Assembly (NCBI RefSeq): GCF_000192475.1
Contig: NZ_AEYW01000013.1
Location: 62,001 to 126,000, forward strand
Length of the DNA: 64,000 nt
Direction of reading: 5' to 3'
Source of the DNA: Ruegeria conchae
GTDB lineage: Bacteria; Pseudomonadota; Alphaproteobacteria; Rhodobacterales; Rhodobacteraceae
The translations under genes and the position numbers were made by a program. The notes below the pieces were generated by a model. The model did no database searches. It had not been told where the DNA came from and saw only the letters and a list, made by a program, of their open reading frames with translations. Of the stretch, positions 52,852-64,000 are shown piece after piece (positions within the stretch are counted from its first letter, which is position 1; each line of letters begins with the position of its first letter).

Positions 52852-55176
52852 TCAGTCTGCTGTCAGCAGCGGGGGCTTGTCACCGGGTATACGTGGCTGA
52901 TCGGGCCCCAGGATTTCAAGGCTCAATTCGCCTTTTTTGACCGAAACACGGACCACGCCACCTTTGGCCAATTTACCGAACAGCAGCTCCTCGGCCAGAG
53001 GCTTCTTAATGTGCTCCTGAATGACACGTCCCAGCGGACGTGCACCCATCTTGTCATCATAGCCCTTGTCGGCCAGCCATTCGGCGGCACGGGGGGTCAG
53101 ATCGATGGTCACGCCACGATCCAGCAATTGAGCTTCAAGCTGCAGGACGAACTTTTCGACGACCTGCAAGATGACCTCTTTCGGCAGCGGCGCAAATGAG
53201 ATCACGGCGTCTAGGCGGTTGCGGAATTCCGGCGTGAACATGCGTTCGATCGCTGCAGTGTCCTCGCCTTCGCGACGGTCGCGGGCAAAGCCGATGGCGG
53301 CCTTGGCTTGTTCCTGAGCCCCTGCATTCGAGGTCATAATCAGCACGACGTTGCGGAAGTTCACCGTTCGACCGTTGTGATCGGTCAACTCGCCATGATC
53401 CATCACCTGCAGCAGGATATTGAACACATCCGGGTGTGCCTTTTCGATTTCATCAAGCAACAGCACACAATGCGGATGCTGGTCGACGCCATCGGTCAAC
53501 AGACCGCCCTGATCAAACCCGACATAACCCGGAGGGGCACCAATCAGGCGGCTGACCGCGTGCTTCTCCATATATTCCGACATGTCAAAGCGCAGCAGTT
53601 CCACACCCAGCGTATCCGCCAGTTGTTTCGCCACCTCGGTTTTACCCACACCGGTAGGACCAGCAAACAGGTAGTTTCCGATGGGTTTCTCTGGTTCCCG
53701 CAGACCGGCACGGGCCAGTTTGATGGCGCTGGACAGCGCTTCGATGGCTTCATCCTGACCAAACACCACGCGTTTCAGCGAGGTTTCGAGATCTTTCAGA
53801 ACCTCGGCGTCATCCTTGGTAACGTTCTTGGGCGGGATACGCGCAATCTTTGCAACCACCGCCTCGATCTCTTTGACGCCAATGGTTTTGCGCCGTTTGC
53901 TTTCGGCCAGCAGATGCTGTGCCGCCCCGGCCTCATCGATTACGTCGATAGCCTTGTCGGGCAGTTTGCGGTCATTGATGTAGCGCGCCGACAGTTCGAC
54001 AGCCGTCTTGATCGCATCCGCCGTGTATTTGATCGAGTGATGCTCTTCAAAATACGGTTTCAGACCACGCAGAATCTTCACGCTGTCTTCGACCGAAGGC
54101 TCGTTTACGTCAATCTTCTGGAATCGGCGGCTAAGCGCACGGTCTTTTTCGAAATGCTGACGGAACTCCTTGTAAGTGGTCGAGCCCATGGTGCGCAGTT
54201 TGCCACCCTGCAGCGCCGGCTTCAGCAGGTTCGATGCATCCATGGCCCCACCCGAAGTCGCTCCGGCACCGATTACGGTGTGAATTTCGTCGATGAAGAG
54301 AACCGCATCTGGGTGTTCTTCCAACTCGGTCACAACCGCTTTCAGCCGCTCTTCGAAGTCACCGCGATAGCGGGTCCCTGCGAGCAAGGCCCCCATGTCG
54401 AGCGAATAGATAGTGGTTTCCGCAAGAACGTCGGGAGCTTCTCCAGCCACTATCTTATGTGCCAAGCCTTCCGCGATGGCTGTTTTGCCAACACCGGGGT
54501 CCCCTACCAACAGGGGATTGTTTTTGCGGCGGCGACACAGCACCTGGATGCAGCGTTCAACCTCGTCCGAGCGTCCGATCAGCGGATCAACATCTCCCGC
54601 GCGCGATTTTGCGTTCAAATCGATGCAATACTTGCCAAGCGCGCTTTCCTTTTGATCGGCCTCGCCAGAGGTGGTCTGCGCTTCTTCTTCGGCTTCATCC
54701 GCACCAGTCACCGGCCGGTTTTCACCATAGGCCGGGTCCTTTGCGACACCGTGGGCGATAAAGTTCACCGCGTCATAGCGGGTCATGTCTTGCTCTTGCA
54801 GGAAATAGGCCGCGTTGCTTTCGCGTTCGGCGAAGATAGCGACCAGAACATTCGCCCCGGTCACTTCGGTGCGGCCAGAGCTTTGAACATGGATCGCTGC
54901 ACGCTGGATGACACGTTGGAACGCAGCCGTTGGCACGGCCTCGGACCCGTCTATGTCGGTGACGAGGTTAGACAGGTCTTCGTCGATGAATTCGACCAAG
55001 GTGCTGCGCAACTCATCAAGATCAACGCTGCATGCTTTCATAACGCGTATCGCGTCGGGTTCTTCCAGCAGCGCCAGCAGCAAATGCTCTAGCGTTGCAA
55101 ATTCATGTCGCCGTTCATTCGCCGCCGCAAGGGCCGCGTGGATGGCTTGTTCAAGTGTGCTCGAGAATGAAGGCAC
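52852..55176 (-). CDS. clpA: ATP-dependent Clp protease ATP-binding subunit ClpA
   Basis: AAA+ unfoldase that feeds substrates to ClpP. 774 residues: N-terminal Clp_N repeats (EQAIHAALAAANERRHEFAT), first AAA+ module (GDPGVGKTAIAEGLAHK near 220, VLFIDEIHTVIGAGATSGGA), no long middle domain (so not ClpB), second module (GPTGVGKTEVAKQLADTLG near 500), and the ClpP-docking IGFARDR-type loop. The start is a GTG at 55176, set by GAGGAG. The family begins PSFSSTLE directly. The adaptor gene clpS, often directly upstream, is not here: the next gene upstream is gloB. Confidence 0.96.
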   Translation of the reverse strand: MPSFSSTLEQAIHAALAAANERRHEFATLEHLLLALLEEPDAIRVMKACSVDLDELRSTLVEFIDEDLSNLVTDIDGSEAVPTAAFQRVIQRAAIHVQSSGRTEVTGANVLVAIFAERESNAAYFLQEQDMTRYDAVNFIAHGVAKDPAYGENRPVTGADEAEEEAQTTSGEADQKESALGKYCIDLNAKSRAGDVDPLIGRSDEVERCIQVLCRRRKNNPLLVGDPGVGKTAIAEGLAHKIVAGEAPDVLAETTIYSLDMGALLAGTRYRGDFEERLKAVVTELEEHPDAVLFIDEIHTVIGAGATSGGAMDASNLLKPALQGGKLRTMGSTTYKEFRQHFEKDRALSRRFQKIDVNEPSVEDSVKILRGLKPYFEEHHSIKYTADAIKTAVELSARYINDRKLPDKAIDVIDEAGAAQHLLAESKRRKTIGVKEIEAVVAKIARIPPKNVTKDDAEVLKDLETSLKRVVFGQDEAIEALSSAIKLARAGLREPEKPIGNYLFAGPTGVGKTEVAKQLADTLGVELLRFDMSEYMEKHAVSRLIGAPPGYVGFDQGGLLTDGVDQHPHCVLLLDEIEKAHPDVFNILLQVMDHGELTDHNGRTVNFRNVVLIMTSNAGAQEQAKAAIGFARDRREGEDTAAIERMFTPEFRNRLDAVISFAPLPKEVILQVVEKFVLQLEAQLLDRGVTIDLTPRAAEWLADKGYDDKMGARPLGRVIQEHIKKPLAEELLFGKLAKGGVVRVSVKKGELSLEILGPDQPRIPGDKPPLLTAD

Positions 55177-55346
55177 GCGGGTGCTCCTCTGTATTGGGCC
55201 GGAAGGGGGCCTTAGGCCGGATCCCCATCCCAACCATGTCCTCATACTATTAGAGTTTGGTTGATCGTGGCCCGGCTTCAAGGGTTTTCTTTCACTTGAC
55301 AGTCACATTTGTTGTGACCGTGGCCGTGATAGGGGCTTGAAAGGCA

Positions 55347-56114
55347 CTAAAAGCGGTCTTTTCGGGCACGTATTTCGGCAAAAACCGACGCTGGGTCAGA
55401 ATTTTTCATACCCAGATGGGCCTGAATCACCGGATCCGCAGCGCGCAGAAACGGATTTGTCGCCTTTTCCTGCCCCAAAACTGAGGGCACTGTGGGTTCT
55501 CCGGCAGCGCGGGCGCGGTTGATATCGGCCACGCGATCCAGCAGGGCAGCGTTGTCAGGATCGATTGTCAGGGCGAATTTGGCGTTTGACTGCGTATATT
55601 CGTGGCCCGAGCACACGATTGTTTCATCTGGCAGGGCCGCTAGCTTGCTGAGAGAGGCCCACATTTGTGCGGGCGTGCCCTCGAACAACCGACCGCATCC
55701 CAAAGCCATCAGGCTGTCCGCCGTAAAGACGGCGCCGGATTCCGGCATGTAGAATGCAATGTGCCCGACGGTATGACCCGGGACATCCAGAACTTCGACC
55801 GGTTCGCTGCCTATATAGAATGTGTCACCTTCAACAACTGCCTGGTCGAGTTTTGGTAGCCGGTGTTCATCCGCCTTTGCGCCGATCACGCGCGCAGGTT
55901 GTTTTTCCAGTATACCACTCAACCCATCCACATGGTCCCAATGGTGGTGAGTCAGCAACACGTGGCTTAATTGCCAGCCTCGCGCCTCAAGTTCCGCCAG
56001 TATCGGAGCGGATTCTGGCGCGTCAACCAATGCGGTCTCGCCACTAGCGGGATCGTGGGTGAGAAAGGCATAATTATCGCTCAGGCAGGGGACGGTTACG
56101 ATCTCAAGAGGCAT
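55347..56114 (-). CDS. gloB: Hydroxyacylglutathione hydrolase (glyoxalase II)
   Basis: Metallo-beta-lactamase-fold enzyme that hydrolyses S-lactoylglutathione in methylglyoxal detoxification. 255 residues, full length. The dinuclear metal motif is [12 protein letters not shown] (THxHxDH). Other ligands are in [30 protein letters not shown] and [15 protein letters not shown]. The C-terminal glutathione-binding helix ([10 protein letters not shown]) is present. I chose the ATG giving [18 protein letters not shown]. Divergent from the methyltransferase gene. Confidence 0.96.
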   Translation of the reverse strand: MPLEIVTVPCLSDNYAFLTHDPASGETALVDAPESAPILAELEARGWQLSHVLLTHHHWDHVDGLSGILEKQPARVIGAKADEHRLPKLDQAVVEGDTFYIGSEPVEVLDVPGHTVGHIAFYMPESGAVFTADSLMALGCGRLFEGTPAQMWASLSKLAALPDETIVCSGHEYTQSNAKFALTIDPDNAALLDRVADINRARAAGEPTVPSVLGQEKATNPFLRAADPVIQAHLGMKNSDPASVFAEIRARKDRF

Positions 56115-56175
56115 GGCCTTTTGCCCTTTCATTGCTAGACTGCGCCCAGCTAAGCCGATTGACCGGGTGTCCGCA

Positions 56176-56910
56176 ATGCATCTTGATGTGCAGGATCTGA
56201 GGAATTTTTACTATCGCAGCACCCTAGGTCGCGCGGCCCAAGCGGCGATCCGTGGGCGACTGGTGGATCTTTGGCCCGAAGCCAAAGGGCAAACTGTAGT
56301 AGGTTTTGGTTTTGCTGTACCTTTGTTGCGGCCCTACCTCAAAGATGCACGTCGTGTGATCGGCTTGATGCCGGGGCCGCAGGGCGTAATGCCATGGCCA
56401 GCGGGAATGCCCAATGTCTCGGTTCTGACCGAAGAGACGATGTGGCCAATCGAAACTGGTCACGTTGATAAACTGGTGGTGATGCATGGTTTGGAAAACT
56501 CTAACCGGCCCAGCCAGTTGCTGGAAGAATGCTGGCGCGTGTTGGGACCCGGTGGGCGGGCACTATTTGTCGTACCGAACCGGGCCGGACTTTGGTCACG
56601 TTCAGACCGGACGCCGTTTGGCTTTGGGCAGCCCTATTCGACTACGCAGCTTGAGAACCAACTGCGCGCGCATCATTTTGTACCCGAAAGCCATTGCTCG
56701 GCGCTATATCTTCCGCCCTCGTTTCGTCGGTTTTGGCTGAAATCAGGTAGCCTGATCGAAAAAACTGGACAGCGGATTCCAACCGTCATGGCCGGAGGGG
56801 TGCTGATGGTTGAGGCGACCAAACTTATCCGGCCACCCAGTGGAAACGTCACCAAAGACGCCGCGAAACGTCCGATCAAAGCGCTGGATGGTTTGTTGAA
56901 ACCTGCGTGA
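56176..56910 (+). CDS. Class I SAM-dependent methyltransferase
   Basis: A 244-residue predicted methyltransferase (Methyltransf_11-like). The SAM-binding region is weak: [16 protein letters not shown] replaces the usual GxGxG motif, while [20 protein letters not shown] and [14 protein letters not shown] match motifs II-III. The N-terminal [20 protein letters not shown] block is typical of an alphaproteobacterial group found next to gloB. That pairing is from memory. Substrate unknown. A GTG three codons upstream is another possible start. Confidence 0.85.
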   Translation: MHLDVQDLRNFYYRSTLGRAAQAAIRGRLVDLWPEAKGQTVVGFGFAVPLLRPYLKDARRVIGLMPGPQGVMPWPAGMPNVSVLTEETMWPIETGHVDKLVVMHGLENSNRPSQLLEECWRVLGPGGRALFVVPNRAGLWSRSDRTPFGFGQPYSTTQLENQLRAHHFVPESHCSALYLPPSFRRFWLKSGSLIEKTGQRIPTVMAGGVLMVEATKLIRPPSGNVTKDAAKRPIKALDGLLKPA

Positions 56911-57212
56911 CAATCCGGGGCACTTCGAATGGAAAAAATGCGGGAAAAAGGTCACAGGAATCGCAAAAACCTGCATATTCGTAACATTTTTCAACTGCCG
57001 CAATCGGTCCAAAGGGTCGCACTTAGCTTAAGTGTATGAAAAATATAGATTTGTGGATAAATCTGTTACCGCTATAGCGTATTGCTTGGTTGGAACACCT
57101 CTGCTACATCCCCGGTGATTTTGATCCCCGCCCTAAATGGACGGGGTTTCCTCACGCCCCAAGGTAGCGGCCGCTACTCGAAATCGGGGCCTCAAATATC
57201 GGAAGGGTGGAC
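56911..57212. promoter_or_regulatory. Upstream region of the ATP synthase operon
   Basis: About 300 bases with no gene. AT-rich between 57035 and 57080, where the operon promoter probably lies, then a likely untranslated leader up to the atpH start. No exact promoter boxes can be assigned with confidence. Confidence 0.5.
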
Positions 57213-57773
57213 GTGTCCGAACCAGCTTCGATTTCCACAGGCATCGCAGAGCGCTATGCCACCGCGATCTTCGAGATCGCGAAAGAGAATAATGACCTCG
57301 CAGGTCTGGAAACCGGAATCAACGATCTGGCAGCAGCATTGGGCGACAGCGCCGAATTGCGCGACCTGATTGCATCGCCTCTGGTTTCGCGCGCCGAACA
57401 GGAAAGCGCAATCACCGCAGTTGCCGACAAGATGGGCCTGCATGCCATCCTGCGCAATACGCTGGGTCTGATGGCGCAGAAACGCCGCCTGTTTGTTGTA
57501 CCGCAGCTGGTACAGGTTCTGCGCGACATGCTGGCGGATGAGCGCGGCGAAGTGACTGCCGATGTCTCATCGGCCAAGGCACTGACCAAGACTCAAATGG
57601 ATAAACTGTCCAAGACGCTGTCCGAGCGTGTTGGCAAGACCGTGACAATCAATGCGACCGTTGATGAAAGCCTCATCGGCGGTCTTGTCGTTAAAGTGGG
57701 CTCGAAAATGATCGATAGCTCGATCCGTTCGAAGCTGAACTCCCTACAGAATGCAATGAAAGAGGTCGGATAA
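57213..57773 (+). CDS. atpH: ATP synthase F1 subunit delta
   Basis: Peripheral-stalk subunit that joins F1 to the b subunits of the F0 part. 186 residues. ISTGIAERYATAIFEIAKEN and the C-terminal signature TVDESLIGGLVVKVGSKMID are diagnostic. The start is a GTG at 57213 five bases after GGAAGGG. A GTG two codons upstream overlaps that site. First gene of the operon; the next ATG follows the stop codon directly. Confidence 0.96.
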   Translation: MSEPASISTGIAERYATAIFEIAKENNDLAGLETGINDLAAALGDSAELRDLIASPLVSRAEQESAITAVADKMGLHAILRNTLGLMAQKRRLFVVPQLVQVLRDMLADERGEVTADVSSAKALTKTQMDKLSKTLSERVGKTVTINATVDESLIGGLVVKVGSKMIDSSIRSKLNSLQNAMKEVG

Positions 57774-59312
<1,539 letters not shown>

Positions 59313-59324
59313 TAGGGGGTTCCG

Positions 59325-61645
<2,321 letters not shown>

Positions 61646-61657
61646 GGAGTATCCCTG

Positions 61658-62068
61658 ATGGCAAACACGATGCAATTCGACCTCGTCAGCCCCGAGCGGA
61701 GCCTCGCTTCGCTTGAGGCGACGGCGGTCCAGATTCCCGGCGCGGACGGGGACATGACGGCAATGCCCGATCATGCCCCTACAATTACCACGCTGCGCCC
61801 GGGCATCCTGAAGGTCGAGGCACCTGCAGGAGCCAGCGAATACCTGGTCACCGGCGGGTTTGCCCAGATCAACGGCGATGGCCTTTCTGTTCTGGCAGAA
61901 AAAGCCATTCCGGTCGCGGAAGTGACCCGGTCGCATATGGATGACCTGATCGCGGAAGCCCGAGCCTCGCATGAGGCCGCGAAAGCGGGTGACGATCAAT
62001 CCATAGTCGACGATGCAGCTAAGTTGCTGGCTGATATGGAAGCCCTTGGAACGCATATGAGCTTATAA
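61658..62068 (+). CDS. atpC: ATP synthase F1 subunit epsilon
   Basis: Regulatory rotor subunit, 136 residues. [20 protein letters not shown] and [20 protein letters not shown] with [20 protein letters not shown] are diagnostic of the N-terminal beta domain. The C-terminal helical part is shorter than in E. coli. Last gene of the operon, followed by a strong terminator. Confidence 0.97.
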   Translation: MANTMQFDLVSPERSLASLEATAVQIPGADGDMTAMPDHAPTITTLRPGILKVEAPAGASEYLVTGGFAQINGDGLSVLAEKAIPVAEVTRSHMDDLIAEARASHEAAKAGDDQSIVDDAAKLLADMEALGTHMSL

Positions 62069-62090
62069 AGGTTCATCTCAACCCATTCGA

Positions 62091-62120
62091 AACGGCCCTG
62101 CTTTGCGGGGCCGTTTTTTT
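62091..62120 (+). terminator. atp operon terminator
   Basis: AACGGCCC and GGGCCGTT arms around a 9-base loop, followed by T7, 22 bases after the atpC stop codon. Confidence 0.93.
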
Positions 62121-62179
62121 GTCGTGATTTCGTCAAAGGTGCAGGGTAAGGTGCCGGAATTGAAAGAAAAGACGACACG

Positions 62180-62530
62180 ATGAAGAAATTTCTGACCCAT
62201 CCCATCGGTATTGATCAGGGCGAATCCGTTTTGTTTTCCGATTTCGCCGACGGTGGAGATATGTGGACCGGGCAAGGCGCGCGCGAACGCCGAACCGCCA
62301 TTCGGTTCAAAGAGGCGTTTCGATCAGTGCCATTTGTGCAGATCGGTGTGGCGCTTTGGGATGTGGATACGTCATCTGCGCTGCGAGCTGAGGTGCAGGC
62401 AGAAGATATTACCCCCGAGGGATTTAATGCTGTGTTTCGGACTTGGTCTGATACGCGCATTGCCAGAATTCGGGTATCCTGGACAGCGATCGGCGAGGTA
62501 GCGCATGAGGATGATTGGAATATCTCCTGA
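62180..62530 (+). CDS. H-type lectin domain protein
   Basis: A 116-residue protein made of one H-type lectin domain. The blocks RRTAIRFKEAFRSVPFVQIG, VALWDVDTSSALRAEVQAED and FRTWSDTRIARIRVSWTAIG follow the domain known from snail agglutinin and discoidin. It has no signal peptide, so it is probably cytosolic or exported by another route. Its place just behind the ATP synthase operon is separated by the terminator. Sugar specificity unknown. Confidence 0.85.
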   Translation: MKKFLTHPIGIDQGESVLFSDFADGGDMWTGQGARERRTAIRFKEAFRSVPFVQIGVALWDVDTSSALRAEVQAEDITPEGFNAVFRTWSDTRIARIRVSWTAIGEVAHEDDWNIS

Positions 62531-62628
62531 GTCCGTATTGCACGTAAGAGGAGATTGCACCTTTTTGACAGCCGTACCATAACGGAAAAAGCGCCTGCGA
62601 CGCGCGATGGATACGGAGGACTTTGCCG

Positions 62629-63321
62629 GTGTTTGCACGCGAGCACATTGAATACAAAGCTTTGAATCTGCCTGATCGTATGGACATGCCGGATGACGAG
62701 ATGTTGAGTGAGGCGCTGGCATTTTATGACAAGATGAAGCGTCGCCATACCGTACGGGATTATTCGGACCGCCCTGTGTCACGCGCAGTCATTGAAGAGT
62801 GTATTCGGGCCGCAGGAACCGCCCCATCAGGGGCTAATCATCAGCCTTGGCACTTCGTCGCAATTTCAAATCCCGAGATGAAGCGCCGAATTCGTGAGGA
62901 AGCGGAAGAAGAGGAACGCAAGTTCTATGATGGCGGTGCCGGGGATGAATGGCTGAAAGCGCTGGAACCGATTGGGACAAATGACCAGAAGCCGCACCTT
63001 GAAGATGCGCCGTGGTTAATTGTGATATTCGCTCAGAGATGGGGCCATTTCGACGATGGGGTACGGTTCAAGAATTACTATGTGCCTGAGAGTACAGGTA
63101 TTGCGACTGGCTTCCTGCTAACGGCATTACATCACGCTGGGTTGGTCTCCCTGACCCATACACCCAACCCTATGAAATTCCTTAATAAACTATTGGATCG
63201 CCCTGATCACGAAAAACCGATCATGATCGTTGCGGTTGGTCATCCTAGTGAAGATGCGAAGGTACCGAAAGTGGCAAAGATGAAAAAGCCGTTGGATGAA
63301 ATCATGACGGTCGCCGAGTAG
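62629..63321 (+). CDS. Nitroreductase family protein, iodotyrosine deiodinase-like
   Basis: FMN-dependent nitroreductase-fold protein of 230 residues. RRHTVRDYSDRPV and RAAGTAPSGANHQPWHFVAI bind FMN. The EEAEEEERKFYDGGAGDEWL lid, APWLIVIFAQRWG, YVPESTGIATGFLLTALHHA and LTHTPNPMKFLNKLLDRP match the iodotyrosine deiodinase branch, in which a lid with Glu, Tyr and Lys holds the substrate zwitterion. Dehalogenation of halotyrosines is therefore a plausible role. The start is a GTG at 62629, nine bases after GGAGG. A TTG two codons earlier is too close to it. Confidence 0.85.
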   Translation: MFAREHIEYKALNLPDRMDMPDDEMLSEALAFYDKMKRRHTVRDYSDRPVSRAVIEECIRAAGTAPSGANHQPWHFVAISNPEMKRRIREEAEEEERKFYDGGAGDEWLKALEPIGTNDQKPHLEDAPWLIVIFAQRWGHFDDGVRFKNYYVPESTGIATGFLLTALHHAGLVSLTHTPNPMKFLNKLLDRPDHEKPIMIVAVGHPSEDAKVPKVAKMKKPLDEIMTVAE

Positions 63322-63372
63322 CAGGCCGTCAAGATATCAAATGGCAGAAGCTGTGGTCAGCAGCTTTGCTGA

Positions 63373-64000
63373 TTAGTCCATGTGATAGAGCGACTCGTAA
63401 ATCGGGGTCAGCGTCTTATCCTCAAATAGGGATGAAACGCTGGTGCCGTTCCAGATATTCAGGATCGCCTGCGTGAAGATCGGAGCCGTAGGTACGATGC
63501 GGATATTTGCGGCCTTTTCGATCTCGGCTGTTGGTTGGATTGTGTCCGAAAGCACCAAAGACTTCATGACCGAATTGGTTACACGTTCAACTGCAGGTCC
63601 GCTCATGACGCCATGTGTGATATAGGAATGCACCTCTTTGGCGCCATTATCTATGAGAACCTGGGCAGCTTTACATAGTGTACCAGCTGTATCGCAGATG
63701 TCGTCCACGATCAGGCAGATCTTGTCTTTGACGTCGCCGATTACTGTCATCTCAGCAATTTCACCGGCTTTTTCGCGGCGCTTGTCAACGATCGACAACG
63801 GAGCGTTGATACGTTTGGCCAATTCGCGGGCGCGCGCTACTCCGCCAACATCTGGCGAGACCACCATCAGATCGTCCATCTGATCTTTGAATTGCTTCTT
63901 CACATCCAGGGCAAAGATTGGTGAGGCATAGAGATTGTCCACCGGCATGTCGAAAAAGCCCTGAATCTGGGCGGCGTGCAGATCCATCGTAAGGATACGC
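63373..64000 (-). CDS. prs: Ribose-phosphate pyrophosphokinase, C-terminal part (runs off the right edge)
   Basis: PRPP synthetase, which makes phosphoribosyl pyrophosphate for nucleotide, histidine and tryptophan synthesis. About 208 C-terminal residues are in the window. RILTMDLHAAQIQGFFDMPV, VVSPDVGGVARARELAKRI and the PRPP-binding loop CLIVDDICDTAGTLCKAAQV are diagnostic. The N-terminal ATP-binding part lies beyond the edge. Confidence 0.96.
   Translation of the reverse strand, partial: RILTMDLHAAQIQGFFDMPVDNLYASPIFALDVKKQFKDQMDDLMVVSPDVGGVARARELAKRINAPLSIVDKRREKAGEIAEMTVIGDVKDKICLIVDDICDTAGTLCKAAQVLIDNGAKEVHSYITHGVMSGPAVERVTNSVMKSLVLSDTIQPTAEIEKAANIRIVPTAPIFTQAILNIWNGTSVSSLFEDKTLTPIYESLYHMD

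Noticed and set aside
53308-55092. 594-codon open frame antisense to clpA
   Set aside because: Compositional shadow of clpA, whose AAA+ motifs are unambiguous.

Overview
The window is a chromosomal segment from a marine alphaproteobacterium of the family Rhodobacteraceae (Roseobacter group, Ruegeria-like). The basis is a GcrA cell-cycle regulator, the atpHAGDC order, a DddQ-type DMSP lyase, the hisC-tyrC pair, an orphan form-II CoxL-like protein, Hint-domain proteins and high G+C coding sequence. All taxonomy is inferred from gene content and protein flavour, not from a database search. I found no rRNA, tRNA, CRISPR array, prophage or intact insertion sequence.

Layout. 1-8900: 5' part of valS, a PhyH-type dioxygenase, a CoxL-like molybdoprotein overlapping a DUF2235 hydrolase, gcrA, an ABC-2 permease and a DMT exporter. 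9195-22662: argD-argF, a CHMI-like isomerase, a Tat-exported protein with a ferric-reductase-like membrane partner, pirin, a PanE-like reductase, a Pit phosphate transporter, Nudix, hrpB, meaB, a Hint protein and rpmB. 23070-25863: a copper-handling pair (DUF2946-like and PCuAC), HdeD-like, a sirtuin and a low-molecular-weight phosphatase.

26201-35906 is a metabolic island around dddQ. The minus arm is rpiR-type regulator, Rieske oxygenase, a broken aldehyde dehydrogenase and a CMD-family protein. The divergent plus arm is a DMGDH/GcvT-type demethylase, dddQ, an enolase-superfamily enzyme and a class III aminotransferase, closed by a convergent LysR gene. The arrangement suggests catabolism of methylated onium osmolytes such as DMSP and betaines. 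One catabolic gene has decayed.

36287-43663 is accessory DNA around lepA. Two AT-richer genes of unknown function, sharing a GIG(H/G)N(N/S)PP motif followed by helical C-termini, flank lepA. Nearby are dispersed palindromes, a sulfatase pseudogene that has lost its formylglycine cysteine, and a stand-alone domain resembling part of roseobacter Hint proteins. The lepA-flanking pair is my best candidate for an undescribed system.

43876-64000 returns to core genes: rpsD, a family-specific repeat, hisC-tyrC-extensin, DUF2125, a ChaC-like cyclotransferase, an ExbB/OmpA-coiled-coil pair, a DJ-1 family protein, clpA, gloB, a methyltransferase, the F1 ATP synthase operon, an H-type lectin protein, an iodotyrosine-deiodinase-like nitroreductase and the 3' part of prs.
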